A stretch of DNA of 64,000 bases, taken from assembly GCA_018267365.1 (NCBI GenBank), contig JAFDYQ010000018.1:1-64000 (forward strand), read 5' to 3'. A program made the translations under genes and the position numbers. The notes beneath the pieces are model-generated. The model saw only the letters and a list, made by a program, of their open reading frames with translations. It had not been told where the DNA came from and did not search any database. The stretch is from Bacteroidota bacterium. Lineage in GTDB: Bacteria; Bacteroidota; Bacteroidia; Chitinophagales; LD1. Below are positions 24,100 to 34,570 of the stretch, in pieces (position 1 is the first letter of the stretch; each line of letters opens with the position of its first letter).

Positions 24100-25080
24100 A
24101 TGTCAGTATTATCAATCATAGAAGTATCTGAAGGTAAGATAAAGAAGACCTCGTATGAGGCAGCGTACTACGGCTCTAAGGTGGCTGAGACGCTCGGCAC
24201 AGAGGCTGCCGCTGTAGTGCTCGGCACAGCTACCGCAGAGGAACTGGCCAACCTGGGCAACTACGGTATCAATAAAGTACTCCACGCCAATGAGGCACGT
24301 TTTGACGTGTTTGACAGCAAGGCCCACACAAAGGCGGTAGCTGAGGCAGTAGACAAGGCTGGTGCTACAGTAGTAGTATCATCATTCAGCCCGAATGGCA
24401 AGCTGCTCGCTCCGCGCCTCTCTGTAAGGCTCAAGGCCGGTTACGTGCCAGGTGCCAATGCACTGCCTGCATTTGAAGGCGGTATACTGAAGGCTACTAA
24501 AGGTGTATACTCTGGTAAGGCGACAGCTACCTACGCAGTAGCTACCGAGAAGAAAGTGATCGCAGTAAGCCCTAACTCCCTGGCTCCGGTGAAGGGTAGC
24601 GGCGCTGCTGCTGTAGAGGCTTTCGCACCGTCTGTATCTGACGCTGATTTCTCTACTACTGTCAAGTCTGTAGACAAGGCTGTAGGTGAAATATCACTGC
24701 CGGAAGCTGACCTCGTAGTATCTGCCGGGCGTGGTCTGAAAGGCCCTGAGAACTGGGGTATGATCGAGTCTCTGGCTCATGAGCTGGGTGCGGCTACTGC
24801 CTGCTCCCGTCCGGTATCTGACGTAGACTGGCGTCCTCACCACGAGCACGTAGGCCAGACAGGTATCACCGTGAAGCCGAACCTGTACATCGCTATCGGT
24901 ATCTCCGGCGCTATCCAGCACCTGGCAGGTGTCAATCAGTCTAAGGTGATCGTCGTGATCAATAACGACCCTGAGGCACCATTCTTCAAGGCTGCTGACT
25001 ACGGTATAGTAGGTGACGCCTTCCAGGTAGTGCCAAAGCTGATCGAAGAGGTGAAGAAGTTTAAGGCTGCAGCGCACTAA
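24100..25080 (+). CDS. etfA: Electron transfer flavoprotein, alpha subunit
   Basis: EtfA, 326 residues, the FAD-binding large subunit that pairs with EtfB. The C-terminal FAD domain is diagnostic: [57 protein letters not shown] and [20 protein letters not shown]. The N-terminal half is the divergent alpha domain. Expected to be cytoplasmic and to link beta-oxidation to the quinone pool. Its end is marked by a REP-like hairpin and then a strong terminator. Confidence 0.97.
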   Translation: MSVLSIIEVSEGKIKKTSYEAAYYGSKVAETLGTEAAAVVLGTATAEELANLGNYGINKVLHANEARFDVFDSKAHTKAVAEAVDKAGATVVVSSFSPNGKLLAPRLSVRLKAGYVPGANALPAFEGGILKATKGVYSGKATATYAVATEKKVIAVSPNSLAPVKGSGAAAVEAFAPSVSDADFSTTVKSVDKAVGEISLPEADLVVSAGRGLKGPENWGMIESLAHELGAATACSRPVSDVDWRPHHEHVGQTGITVKPNLYIAIGISGAIQHLAGVNQSKVIVVINNDPEAPFFKAADYGIVGDAFQVVPKLIEEVKKFKAAAH

Positions 25081-25097
25081 ATTCTGTTGCTGGTTGG

Positions 25098-25123
25098 CAC
25101 CCTGCCTGTCGGCAGACAGGGTG
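25098..25123. repeat. REP-like palindrome after etfA
   Basis: CACCCTG/CAGGGTG stem with the inner CCTGTCGGCAGA. The core CCTGCCTGTCGGCAGACAGG matches the palindromes at 11575-11598 and 13028-13047. Confidence 0.7.
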
Positions 25124-25152
25124 ACTGTTGGCTGGCAATGCATAATTCAAGA

Positions 25153-25187
25153 GGCCCGTTTCTTAGATGAAGCGGGCCATTTTTTTA
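25153..25187 (+). terminator. Rho-independent terminator of etfBA
   Basis: A 10-bp stem GGCCCGTTTC/GAAGCGGGCC (one G-U pair), 6-base loop, then ATTTTTTTAT. Confidence 0.9.
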
Positions 25188-25233
25188 TATTTTAGATAGG
25201 TCAATAATCATCTTCAACCTTAAAAATTTATGT

Positions 25234-25938
25234 ATGAAAACGACTTCTTTGTCTTTAAGCTTTCTCATTTGTTTGGGCCTTGTTCTCCATGTCTCTTCGT
25301 GTAAGAAAGACACCAATAACAGCTGCAACGTATCTCATATGGCAGTGATCGTAGATTCTGCTACGAGGGTATCCTATTTCACCTGGACCGGTGGCACCCC
25401 GCCATACTCAGTGCAATATCGTGCAGCAGGCACGCAGGATTGGCATGGACTGGCCAGCCTGACAGATACGCTACAAGTGCCCCTCCTCCCCCCCAATGCA
25501 TCATATGAATGGCAGATACAAGCCGGCTGTGCCAAATCTTTCAGCACATCACATACTTTTGTCTCTGCCAGCTGCAATCCGGGATACCAGGGGCCTGATT
25601 GCATGACAGAGATCAGAGACAAATTTCTCGGCGTGTACGTTGGTAGCCAGCACTGCTCAGATGGGGACTCCTCTTCCTACAATATGACTGTCGCAAGTTC
25701 TGCGGATGGAGTATTGTTTGTAACTGTGTCTGACGGAGTAAACTCATATACAGGCAAAGTCAACTCTGATGCCAGCGACTCCACCTTCTCATTTATAAAT
25801 CAGAACACAGATGGCACGACCCTATCAGCTACGGGCCAACTTACGAGCAACGTTTCGGGTCGAATGATCCATTTTACATCTGTACTGACTAGAACCGGTA
25901 GCTCCTTGGTTTGCACTTTTGACGGTTTGAAACAATAA
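25234..25938 (+). CDS. Lipoprotein of unknown function
   Basis: A 234-residue lipoprotein. The signal peptide ends in a lipobox (HVSS|C) followed by Lys-Lys-Asp, the C-x-K-D pattern of several lipoproteins here. Residues about 35-110 resemble a fibronectin type III-like fold (YFTWTGGTPPYSVQYRAAG, YEWQIQAGC). A Cys-containing joint (SCNPGYQGPDCMTEI, EGF-like in spacing) leads to a beta-rich C-terminal domain. No enzyme motif. Probably at the outer membrane or surface. Stand-alone between the etf terminator and panB. Confidence 0.78.
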   Translation: MKTTSLSLSFLICLGLVLHVSSCKKDTNNSCNVSHMAVIVDSATRVSYFTWTGGTPPYSVQYRAAGTQDWHGLASLTDTLQVPLLPPNASYEWQIQAGCAKSFSTSHTFVSASCNPGYQGPDCMTEIRDKFLGVYVGSQHCSDGDSSSYNMTVASSADGVLFVTVSDGVNSYTGKVNSDASDSTFSFINQNTDGTTLSATGQLTSNVSGRMIHFTSVLTRTGSSLVCTFDGLKQ

Positions 25939-26087
25939 CGGGCAGTCCGGCTGGCAGGGTGTGCGGGGTCACAAGCATCTGATACGAGATACATGCTCTT
26001 TGCTCAAAGAAAAATATGCTCGTTTAGTTAGCACCTGTTCCCACATTTATTCTCTACCTTTAGTGCTCATTTCAACCATTCACGACC

Positions 26088-26903
26088 ATGTCCGTCACCA
26101 AAGAGATCAAACGCGTCACCACCCATACCTTGCATGAGTTTAAAGACAAAGGCACCAAGATAGCCATGCTTACTTCGTATGATTTCTCTATGGCGGGCAT
26201 CGTAGACCAGGCAGGCATAGATGTGATACTGGTCGGCGACTCTGCGAGCAATGTGATGGCGGGCCACGAGACCACACTGCCTATCACACTGGACCAGATG
26301 ATTTATCACGCATCGTCAGTAGTACGGGCCGTACATCGCGCACTGGTGGTAGTAGATCTGCCATTCGGCTCCTATCAAGGCAATAGCCGCCTGGCACTGG
26401 AGTCTTCTATCCGCATCATGAAAGAATCCGGTGCACATGCTGTCAAGCTGGAGGGAGGTAGCGAGATCCGTGAGTCTGTAGAGCGCATCCTCACGGCAGG
26501 TATACCTGTGATGGGCCACCTCGGTCTCACACCCCAGTCTATCTACAAGTTTGGCACCTACAATGTGCGTGCGAAAGAAGAGGCCGAAGCGCAGAAGCTG
26601 AAAGAAGACGCACTGCTACTGGAGAAGATCGGCTGCTTTGCCGTAGTGCTGGAGAAAATACCTGCTCAACTGGCCAAGGCTGTCTCTACCAGCCTGCAGA
26701 TACCTACCATAGGCATCGGTGCCGGCCCTGATACGGATGGCCAGGTGCTCGTCCTGCATGATATGCTGGGCATCAACAAGGAATTCCGCCCGCGCTTCGT
26801 ACGCCGCTATGCAGAGCTGGCAGATGTGATGCACAATGCAGTGTCATCGTACATCGCAGATGTCAAAAGCAAAGACTTTCCCAACTCAGGGGAGATGTAC
26901 TGA
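26088..26903 (+). CDS. panB: 3-methyl-2-oxobutanoate hydroxymethyltransferase
   Basis: PanB, 271 residues, transfers a hydroxymethyl group from 5,10-methylene-THF to 2-oxoisovalerate, the first step of pantothenate synthesis. Conserved blocks: ML(T)[37 protein letters not shown] with a metal Asp, [28 protein letters not shown], and [18 protein letters not shown]. Length is normal. No other pantothenate genes are adjacent. A TACCTTTA sequence upstream is a near match to a -7 box. Confidence 0.97.
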   Translation: MSVTKEIKRVTTHTLHEFKDKGTKIAMLTSYDFSMAGIVDQAGIDVILVGDSASNVMAGHETTLPITLDQMIYHASSVVRAVHRALVVVDLPFGSYQGNSRLALESSIRIMKESGAHAVKLEGGSEIRESVERILTAGIPVMGHLGLTPQSIYKFGTYNVRAKEEAEAQKLKEDALLLEKIGCFAVVLEKIPAQLAKAVSTSLQIPTIGIGAGPDTDGQVLVLHDMLGINKEFRPRFVRRYAELADVMHNAVSSYIADVKSKDFPNSGEMY

Positions 26904-26976
26904 TCCCTATCGTTTTTCAGCTATCAGATACCTTGCGCTCAGCCTATATCCATCGGGCTTTGCGGGGGATAACTAA

Positions 26977-27008
26977 TTTGGGCATTGCAGGTGTAAATCC
27001 TATTTTTG
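26977..27008 (+). promoter_or_regulatory. Promoter of the type B adhesin operon
   Basis: TTTG (26977-26980), 20-base spacer, TATTTTTG (27001-27008). It lies 18 bases before the ATG at 27027 and also argues against an upstream TTG start at 27006. Confidence 0.75.
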
Positions 27009-27026
27009 GCAGTAATAATACTGCTC

Positions 27027-29744
27027 ATGAAACTACGCTACCCGGCCTGCAAAGGTTTGTTTCTCCGAAGGTTACTTTTACTCTCTATCATACTTTTCTC
27101 TGTCGGTGCTGTACAGGCACAGTGCCCCATACCCTTCACACAGGCAGACAATGTCAATACCTATCGCAATATAGCCGTGTCTGCCGTGGTGACAGCTAAT
27201 GACCGCACGTCATTCAGCAACACATCTCCGCTTGTGCCGGCATCACTGAGCGTATCAGCTGCACCGACTCATGGCACCGCTACAGTGCTGAATGACTCTA
27301 CCATACTCTACACTCCTGCTGCAGGCTATACGGGCATTGATTTCTATACGTACAGCGTCTGCAATGCCTGCGGCAATTGTGCTCAGGGCAATGTGACCAT
27401 CAATATCAGTATCTACTGCCCCGCTCCTATCGCCGTGAATGACAACTATACCGTCTACAATGACCGTGCAAACACACTGCAAGTAACTGCCAACGACACG
27501 AATACTGTAGGTGGCCTGCTCACTGTGAGCATCGTACGTCAGCCACTGCATGGTACGGCTACGGGTGCCGGCAGCTATGTGACCTACCAGGGCAATGGCA
27601 CCTATACAGGTGCTGATACGGTAGGCTATCTGCTGTGTGACACATGTCCCTCTGCGGCCTGCGACACGGGCTATGTATACCTTACTCTGGTAGCCTGCGC
27701 ACATGCAGTAGCCAATACTGACCGCGACACGCTGATACAGGGCGCTACAGTAGCCGTAGACCTCACAGCAAATGACCTGAATACTACCGGCTATGGCGTC
27801 ACTACCGTCAGCCTCATAGGTGGCTCTCACCTGGGCGGTAGCATCTCGCTCAGCGGCCATACGCTCACCTATCGGGCCTCGGCCAATCTCACCGGGCTGG
27901 ACTCTATACGCTACAGAGTATGCACGGACTGCGGTTGTGATAGTGCCTGGGCTATTTTCATGGTAAATGCTGCTCCATGTACGCGGCCTACGGCTTTCGT
28001 AGATAATGAGTATGCCGGCTACTCCAGCACCTGCTCCAGCAGCTATGATGTACTGGCCAATGATAATCTGCCTCCGGGTGGTGGCAATGTGTCAGTGACC
28101 CTCGTTACCCAGCCGTCCTTTGGCACAGCTACAGTGGTCAATAACCGCATAGTATACACCTGCACAGACTCTACACGGATAAATCAGGTGGACCTGATCC
28201 GGTACTCAGTCTGCAACGCCTGCCTATGCGATACCGGCACTGTGGCTGTCCATATCAGCACCTATGTGTGCAATGGCCGCAATCCGGTGATCAATCCGGA
28301 TTCCGGCACAGTCTGTCGCAACTATCCTGTACAGGTAAATGTGATAGCTAATGACATAGACCCTGAGGGTACCGGCATACGCCTGGACACTATCGTAGGT
28401 CAGGCGCAGCATGGTATAGCGCGCAAGGTCAATGCCACTACGGTATCATATACACCCGCGGCGAATTATACGGGTCCGGACTTCTTCGTATATCGTGCGT
28501 GTGACCAGGGTACCCCGAGCCTCTGCAACATAGCACGCGTAGACATCGTCGTAAATGCGTGCAACACTGCTCCGGTCATCCTTAATGCAGCAGGCAACCC
28601 GACCGACACTGTACAACTTACTCTATATGAAGATTCTTTTGCTACCTACTGCTTTCACTATATGCAGGCAGACAGCCCATATGTATACATTGCTCATATA
28701 GGCCCCTCTATAGACACGATCAGGCCTACAGCAGGCTCGACTACGCCAGGTTCCTCACCGTGTGTATATATCGCTCCGCCATATCAGTTCCGCTTCGGTG
28801 AGCAGGTACAGGTAGTGATCTGCAATGCCTACCCCGTGTGCGATACAGTCAACCTGATCATCAATGTGGTCAAGATCAACCACCGCCCGCACGCCAATCC
28901 AGACTCTGCCGGCTACGCAGGTACTGGCTGCCTGCCTATCAATGTAGTGCGCAATGACCTGGATGATGATATAGGCGATCACATGACCATCAGCACCTGG
29001 GACACCGTCACGGTGCACGGTGGCCATGTCTCCCTCTCAGGAGATAGCTCTCTATGCTATATGCCATCGCCTGCATATGCCGGGCTAGATACCTTCCACT
29101 ATACTATCTGCGATAGCAGCAGCACCTGCGCTACTACCTACGTGATAGTCAGTGTGCCTCCGGTAGTGCGTCCGGATCATGCCTCCACCATACAGGATAT
29201 GCCGGTACATATAGATGTACGTGCCAATGATACTCATCTACCTGTACAATATCTGAGTCTATGTAGCCAGCCGCTGCATGGCCAGGCTACCGTAGATAGT
29301 ACCGGCCTTATCACTTATACACCTGACAAGGACTTCCCTTCGAGCCCGCTGGACAAAGACACTGTACCGGGCATTGATTCCTTCTGCTATACGCTGTGCA
29401 GCGTGATAGCGGGCGATACGATGTGTGCCAATGCGGAAGTGGTGATCACTGTGGAGGCCAAGGGTAAATTCTTTATACCTCAGGGTATATCACCAAATGG
29501 TGACGGGGTCAACGACAAGTTTGTGATACCTGCTTCTGAAGAGCTGCCTAAGTCTCAGCTACTCGTATTCAACCGCTACGGGGATGAAGTATGGAGAAAC
29601 GAAACCGATGGCTATCAGAATGACTTTGACGGTACATGGAAGAAGAACGGCCAGCCACTGCCGGATATGACCTACTGGTATGTCTTCAAGTACAATGATG
29701 GCGTACATCAAGACCGTATGGGCTATATCGTCATAGAGCGCTAA
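27027..29744 (+). CDS. Cadherin-like repeat surface protein with gliding-motility (CHU_C, T9SS type B) C-terminal domain
   Basis: A 905-residue surface protein. Signal peptide (LLLLSIILFSVGAVQAQ), then six to eight Ig/cadherin-like units of about 90 residues. Each has an A-x-x-D-x-Y opening, a V-x-A-N-D turn, a Q-P-x-H-G-T-A strand and an FDTFxYTxCD ending, with paired cysteines. The last 90 residues (FFIPQGISPNGDGVNDKF ... GYIVIER) are the CHU_C type B sorting domain. Type B cargo depends on a PorP/SprF partner, the next gene. Likely an adhesin; ligand unknown. Confidence 0.93.
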   Translation: MKLRYPACKGLFLRRLLLLSIILFSVGAVQAQCPIPFTQADNVNTYRNIAVSAVVTANDRTSFSNTSPLVPASLSVSAAPTHGTATVLNDSTILYTPAAGYTGIDFYTYSVCNACGNCAQGNVTINISIYCPAPIAVNDNYTVYNDRANTLQVTANDTNTVGGLLTVSIVRQPLHGTATGAGSYVTYQGNGTYTGADTVGYLLCDTCPSAACDTGYVYLTLVACAHAVANTDRDTLIQGATVAVDLTANDLNTTGYGVTTVSLIGGSHLGGSISLSGHTLTYRASANLTGLDSIRYRVCTDCGCDSAWAIFMVNAAPCTRPTAFVDNEYAGYSSTCSSSYDVLANDNLPPGGGNVSVTLVTQPSFGTATVVNNRIVYTCTDSTRINQVDLIRYSVCNACLCDTGTVAVHISTYVCNGRNPVINPDSGTVCRNYPVQVNVIANDIDPEGTGIRLDTIVGQAQHGIARKVNATTVSYTPAANYTGPDFFVYRACDQGTPSLCNIARVDIVVNACNTAPVILNAAGNPTDTVQLTLYEDSFATYCFHYMQADSPYVYIAHIGPSIDTIRPTAGSTTPGSSPCVYIAPPYQFRFGEQVQVVICNAYPVCDTVNLIINVVKINHRPHANPDSAGYAGTGCLPINVVRNDLDDDIGDHMTISTWDTVTVHGGHVSLSGDSSLCYMPSPAYAGLDTFHYTICDSSSTCATTYVIVSVPPVVRPDHASTIQDMPVHIDVRANDTHLPVQYLSLCSQPLHGQATVDSTGLITYTPDKDFPSSPLDKDTVPGIDSFCYTLCSVIAGDTMCANAEVVITVEAKGKFFIPQGISPNGDGVNDKFVIPASEELPKSQLLVFNRYGDEVWRNETDGYQNDFDGTWKKNGQPLPDMTYWYVFKYNDGVHQDRMGYIVIER

Positions 29745-29777
29745 ACCACCTTTACCCAACTCAACCGCATATATAGC

Positions 29778-30719
29778 ATGAGAAAAATATTGACCTTCCT
29801 ATCGCTGCTCACTGCGCTGGCTGCTCAGGCCCAGCAGGACCCGCAGCACACCATGTATCGCTTCAATGGATTGGTATATAATCCTGCCTATGCCGGCAGC
29901 CGCGATGCACTAAGCCTCGCCGCTATCTATCGGTGGCAGTGGGTGAATATAGATGGCTCACCACAGACGGCATCATTTGGTATCCACTCTCCGCTAAAGA
30001 ATGATCATATCGCACTAGGATTCAATTTTGTGGCCGACAGGTATAGCGTGGTGCACAATGACAGACTGGAGGGAGACTTTGCCTACCGTATCTATCTGGG
30101 TAAGAAGAAAAAGATCAAAATGTCTTTTGGGGTGGGTGTGAGTGCGACCAATGTACGCGCTGCGCTCAGCGATGTAGGTCTGGTACAGGGGCAAGACAGT
30201 AAATTTCAGAATAATGTGAACCTGTGGCTCCCAAATATCTCTGCAGGTGTCTACGTGTATAGCCAGAAGTTTTTTGCCGGTATAGCAGTACCGCAGATAC
30301 TGAGCAACTCACTGACTCAGAAAGGCAAAATATGGGAGCGCAGTGTAGACAGCGCTCATCAGTATACCAGTATATATGCTACAGGCGGGTATGTATTTGA
30401 CCTGGGCAAGAAGGTTAAGTTTGCACCATCCGTATTGGTAAAGTGGGTGCCAAAATTTGCGCCGCTGAGTATGGACTTCAATGCCAACTTCATCTTTGTA
30501 GACCGTGTGTGGCTGGGTATCAGCTATAGGCTATCAAATTCCTATGGATTTATGGCCGCTGTCAATATCACCCGCCAGCTGCGAGTGGGCTATGCCTATG
30601 ACCTGACGGTCACGCCTATGTCGCACTTTACTACCGGCTCTCACGAGGTCATGGCGGGCTTTGATTTTGATTTCAGAAACAAAAAGATGGTCAATCCGCG
30701 CTATGTGCGCTACTTCTAA
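29778..30719 (+). CDS. PorP/SprF family type IX secretion membrane protein
   Basis: A 313-residue outer-membrane beta-barrel of the PorP/SprF family. The signal peptide ends in AAQAQQD. Typical start is DPQHTMYRFNGLVYNPAYAGSRDALSLAAIYRWQWV, then HSPLKNDHIALGF and many alternating strands, ending AGFDFDFRNKKMVNPRYVRYF. SprF-like proteins are partners for surface attachment of the type B substrate encoded just upstream. Spacing is 33 bases to the upstream gene and 32 to the downstream OmpA gene, so this is an operon. Confidence 0.95.
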   Translation: MRKILTFLSLLTALAAQAQQDPQHTMYRFNGLVYNPAYAGSRDALSLAAIYRWQWVNIDGSPQTASFGIHSPLKNDHIALGFNFVADRYSVVHNDRLEGDFAYRIYLGKKKKIKMSFGVGVSATNVRAALSDVGLVQGQDSKFQNNVNLWLPNISAGVYVYSQKFFAGIAVPQILSNSLTQKGKIWERSVDSAHQYTSIYATGGYVFDLGKKVKFAPSVLVKWVPKFAPLSMDFNANFIFVDRVWLGISYRLSNSYGFMAAVNITRQLRVGYAYDLTVTPMSHFTTGSHEVMAGFDFDFRNKKMVNPRYVRYF

Positions 30720-30751
30720 ACCTAACGTACCTAAAAGCAAATCTGAGCAAG

Positions 30752-32944
30752 ATGACCCCCAGAAAAATTATACTCTCCGTGATACTCACTACAGCTACCG
30801 GCCTCTGCGGCATGGCCCAAAGCGGCGCAGTGGCCAGAGGAGACCGGAACTTTGCGAAATTTGAATTCAGCGCAGCTGCCGAAAACTACGCCAGCGCGGT
30901 AGCGAAAGATGCTAACAATATCTCTGCTCGCGAAAAGCTGGCCCGCACCTATGTATTGCTGGAAGATCACAGGAACGCTGAGATACAATATGCTTTTCTG
31001 GCGCAAATGCCCAAGGCCCCGGCGATAGATATGCTGCACTATGGCCTGGAGCTCCGCGCTAATGGCAAGTATGCCGAAGCGCAGAAAGCTTTTAATGACT
31101 ATCTGAAAGCGGCTCCGGATGACAGCCGGGCAAAAGAACTCGCCGGCCCCGAGGACAAAGTAAGCTCGCTGGCTACAGACAATCGGGTCTTTGAGGTGGC
31201 TAATATGAGCGCTGCCAATACAGAAACATCAGACATGGCTCCGTCATTTTATAATGGAGGGATCGTTTTCAGCTCCAACCGTGACCACTACGGTGGCGCA
31301 GCACACCACGAGGATGCCTGGACCAGCCGTTCCTTTTATGACCTGTACCAGCTATCGGCCACGGATACACTGGCTCAGCCTGTCTATATCAAGGGCAAAC
31401 AACCCAACAGAAAATTTCACGAAGGCTCTGCCACCTTTACACAAGATGGCAAAGAGATGTACTTTACCCGAAGTAATTATGTGAAGGGGAAAGCCACAAA
31501 AAGCCAGGACAAGATCGTGAAGCTGCAGATCATGCATGCCGACTGGAGTGATGCCAGGAAGCAATGGATCAACGTAAAACCGATCAACCTCAATAGCAGC
31601 GAATACAATATAGCGCATCCCAGCCTCTCCAAAGATGGCAGAAAGCTATACTTCATCTCTGACATGCCTGGCAGCCTGGGCAGTACAGATCTCTACGTGA
31701 GTGAGCGTGACGGCGGCATCTGGGGCGCACCTGTCAATCTGGGCAAAGATGTCAATACGCAAGGCAGAGAGATGTTTCCATTCATAGCAGAAGACAATAC
31801 GCTCTATTATGCTTCTGACGGCCTCACAGGCCTCGGCGGGCTGGACATCTACGCGGCTACCTACACCGGAGGCAAATGGACCAATCCGCAAAATCCGGGC
31901 ACTCCTATCAATACCAGGTGGGATGACTTTGGCTATATCACCAATGCAAAAAACACAGCCGGCTATCTGACATCAAACCGGGAGCGAGGCAAAGGTGAGG
32001 ATGACCTTTACCGGTTTACCCGCAGCGGTGTGACCATCTGCGGCGCTGTGGTAGATGCGCAGGGCAAGGCACCTCTGGGCGGGGCGGATGTACGGCTCAC
32101 AGAGGGAGACAACCTCATACAGAAGAAGAAGACAGGTGAGAAAGGAGAATTCTGCTTTGCGGCACTGCCCAATAAGGACTACAAAATATCTGCACAGCTC
32201 AAAGAATATGAGACAAACAGTACCTCTGTGCCCACGGGCAGGTCTAATCAGACTGTGCAGCTACAACTCACAAAGGCAGGCGGCATCACGCTGACGGTCT
32301 GTGTACACCAGCGAGGGGGCGGTACGGTAGAGGGTGCCCTAGTAGAGCTGACCAATAAGCGCACAGGCACAGTCAAAACCTGCACCATCACAGCAGACTG
32401 CAAATGCAAATTTGATCTGGACGAGGAGGCTGACTACAGGCTATGCGCCAGCAAGGACGCCGGCAATGCCAGGGGCTCCTATACGCATCCATGCCAGGCG
32501 CTGACCACCAGTGATCAGGTAGCCCCGGCCAATCTATATGAGAATATGGAAATGGTCTACCTGGAGGAAAATATGACTGTGAAAATCGACAACCTCTACT
32601 ATGACCTGGGCAAATGGGACATACGACCTGATGCTGCCAGGGAACTCGATAAAGTGGTAGACCTCATGAAGGAATTTCCGGCTATGCAGATCGAACTGAG
32701 CAGCCACACAGATTGCCGCGGCAATATGCTGGCCAATGACGAACTCTCTGCCAAACGCGCACAGGCCTGCGTAGACTATCTGATAGCAAACGGTATCGAC
32801 AAAAGCCGCCTCACCGCTATCGGATACGGAGAGCGCCACCTGGTCAATAACTGCGCCTGCGAAGGCAAAGTAAAATCACAATGCACTGAGGAAGAGCACG
32901 CAGCCAATAGGCGCACAGAGTTTAAGATCATAAAGCTAAAATGA
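30752..32944 (+). CDS. OmpA-family protein with TPR, WD40-like and carboxypeptidase-regulatory domains
   Basis: A 730-residue envelope protein, PorE-like in layout. Signal peptide, a TPR-like region (about 25-135), PD40/WD40-like beta-propeller repeats (about 150-430, e.g. HPSLSKDGRKLYFISD), and two carboxypeptidase-regulatory-like domains (about 430-590). The OmpA peptidoglycan-binding domain is about 610-725 (LSSHTDCRGN, LSAKRAQACVDYL, GYGERH). In T9SS the homologue PorE binds peptidoglycan near PorP. Whether this is the main PorE or a paralogue tied to this adhesin cannot be told. Confidence 0.94.
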   Translation: MTPRKIILSVILTTATGLCGMAQSGAVARGDRNFAKFEFSAAAENYASAVAKDANNISAREKLARTYVLLEDHRNAEIQYAFLAQMPKAPAIDMLHYGLELRANGKYAEAQKAFNDYLKAAPDDSRAKELAGPEDKVSSLATDNRVFEVANMSAANTETSDMAPSFYNGGIVFSSNRDHYGGAAHHEDAWTSRSFYDLYQLSATDTLAQPVYIKGKQPNRKFHEGSATFTQDGKEMYFTRSNYVKGKATKSQDKIVKLQIMHADWSDARKQWINVKPINLNSSEYNIAHPSLSKDGRKLYFISDMPGSLGSTDLYVSERDGGIWGAPVNLGKDVNTQGREMFPFIAEDNTLYYASDGLTGLGGLDIYAATYTGGKWTNPQNPGTPINTRWDDFGYITNAKNTAGYLTSNRERGKGEDDLYRFTRSGVTICGAVVDAQGKAPLGGADVRLTEGDNLIQKKKTGEKGEFCFAALPNKDYKISAQLKEYETNSTSVPTGRSNQTVQLQLTKAGGITLTVCVHQRGGGTVEGALVELTNKRTGTVKTCTITADCKCKFDLDEEADYRLCASKDAGNARGSYTHPCQALTTSDQVAPANLYENMEMVYLEENMTVKIDNLYYDLGKWDIRPDAARELDKVVDLMKEFPAMQIELSSHTDCRGNMLANDELSAKRAQACVDYLIANGIDKSRLTAIGYGERHLVNNCACEGKVKSQCTEEEHAANRRTEFKIIKLK

Positions 32945-33082
32945 CCTGCTAGACGGTACTGCATATAGCGATTCGAAGACTTTTTGATGATCTTTCTAAG
33001 AGCTAAGTCCATGTAAAATGTCGGTGGTGCTACGGTATTGTGTTTGACCATCGGATTCTTTACATTCGCTGCTCTTTTCAGC

Positions 33083-34306
33083 ATGAAGCGCGTAGTTATA
33101 ACTGGTTATGGTATATGGTCTTGCATCGGGCAGGATGTGGAGTCTGTACGGCTGTCCCTCTTTGAGGGCCGGTCCGGCATACAGTTTCTGCCTGAGCGCA
33201 AGGAGTTTGGCTACCGCTCTGCCCTCACCGGCGTGGTGCCCAGGCCGGAGCTGAAAGGTCTGCTGGACCGACGCAGCCGGCTGATGATAGGTGAGCAAGG
33301 CGAGTATGCCTACATGAGTACCCTGGAGGCCCTCCGCATGGCCGGCATAGACCAGGAGTATCTCGATCATCATGAGACGGGCATCATCTTTGGCAATGAC
33401 TCTACCGCCAAGGCTACGACAGAATCTAACGATATCATCCGGGAGAAGAAAAGCACGCAGTTTGCGGGCTCGGGAGCCGTATTCCAGACTCTTAACTCTA
33501 CGGTGAATATGAACCTCGCTACAATTTTTAAGCTAAAGGGACTAAACTTCACCATCTCGGCTGCCTGTGCCAGCGGCAGCCACTCCATAGGTATGGGCTA
33601 TATGATGATCAAGCATGGCTACCAGGACCGTATGATATGCGGAGGCGCCCAGGAGACTGATATCCTCACCATGGGCACCTTTGATGCACTAGGTGCCTTC
33701 TCGGTGAATGAGGCCAACCCTACCAAAGCATCGCGCCCCTTTGACCGGGACCGCGATGGCCTGATACCCAGCGGTGGGGCAGCTACAGTGATACTGGAGT
33801 CGCTTGAGTCTGCCCAGAAGAGGGGCGCCAGGATACTCGGAGAGATCGTGGGCTACGGATTTTCGTCAAACGGGGGTCATATATCCAATCCTACTGTAGA
33901 CGGCCCCGTGCGCAGCCTGATGATGAGCCTCTCTGAGGCAGGTATGAAGGCAGGGGATATAGACTATATCAATGCCCATGCCACCTCTACCCCGCAGGGC
34001 GATGCCAGCGAGGCGCAGGCTATCAATGCCGTCTTTGGTGCGTATAAACCTCTCGTATCCAGCACCAAGTCTATGACCGGTCATGAGTGCTGGATGGCTG
34101 GTGCCAGTGAGGTGGTATACAGCATGCTCATGATGCGTGATGACTTTGTAGCGCCCAATATCAACTATGAAAAGCCGGATGAATTCTCTGCACGTATCAA
34201 TGTGGCGGCTACTACCAAACAAAGGAATATTGATGTATTTTTGTCCAATTCATTTGGATTTGGGGGAACTAACTCCACCCTCATAGTCCGCAAATGGAAG
34301 CCCTAA
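33083..34306 (+). CDS. Beta-ketoacyl-ACP synthase (FabF-like), first ketosynthase of a lipid/polyene cluster
   Basis: A 407-residue ketosynthase of the FabF/KAS II type. The catalytic triad is intact: Cys162 (SAACASGSH), His299 (INAHATSTPQGD) and His334 (MTGHECWMAG). The usual KS motif GPxxxxxxACxTG is replaced by ISAACASG, as in specialised ketosynthases of aryl-polyene/flexirubin loci. The ATG at 33083 is used because the sequence then begins MKRVVITGYGIWS. The ACP follows after 18 bases. Inferred role: chain extension of a polyene or aryl-alkyl product. Confidence 0.92.
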   Translation: MKRVVITGYGIWSCIGQDVESVRLSLFEGRSGIQFLPERKEFGYRSALTGVVPRPELKGLLDRRSRLMIGEQGEYAYMSTLEALRMAGIDQEYLDHHETGIIFGNDSTAKATTESNDIIREKKSTQFAGSGAVFQTLNSTVNMNLATIFKLKGLNFTISAACASGSHSIGMGYMMIKHGYQDRMICGGAQETDILTMGTFDALGAFSVNEANPTKASRPFDRDRDGLIPSGGAATVILESLESAQKRGARILGEIVGYGFSSNGGHISNPTVDGPVRSLMMSLSEAGMKAGDIDYINAHATSTPQGDASEAQAINAVFGAYKPLVSSTKSMTGHECWMAGASEVVYSMLMMRDDFVAPNINYEKPDEFSARINVAATTKQRNIDVFLSNSFGFGGTNSTLIVRKWKP

Positions 34307-34324
34307 AACACCCCTTAAAAGACA

Positions 34325-34570
34325 ATGACGAAAGAAGACACTATCAATCGGATCAATGAATTCCTATCCGAGGAGTTTGAAGTAGAGGTAGGAAGACTGC
34401 AGCCCGACGCCATCCTGAAAGATACCCTGGAGCTCGACAGCCTGGACTATGTAGACCTCGTAGTACTGCTGGAGAGTAATTTTAGTATCAAGGTAAAGCA
34501 GGAAGACTTTACCTCTATCCGTACCTTTCAAGACCTGTATAACTACGTCATAGCCAAGACTCAGGCATAA
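34325..34570 (+). CDS. Acyl carrier protein
   Basis: An 81-residue carrier protein. The phosphopantetheine serine is Ser39 in ELDSLDYVDLV, with the usual helix I and a short C-terminal helix. It is acidic and differs from a housekeeping AcpP, in line with a dedicated carrier. Its stop codon overlaps the start codon of the acyltransferase (TAATG), indicating coupled translation. Confidence 0.95.
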   Translation: MTKEDTINRINEFLSEEFEVEVGRLQPDAILKDTLELDSLDYVDLVVLLESNFSIKVKQEDFTSIRTFQDLYNYVIAKTQA

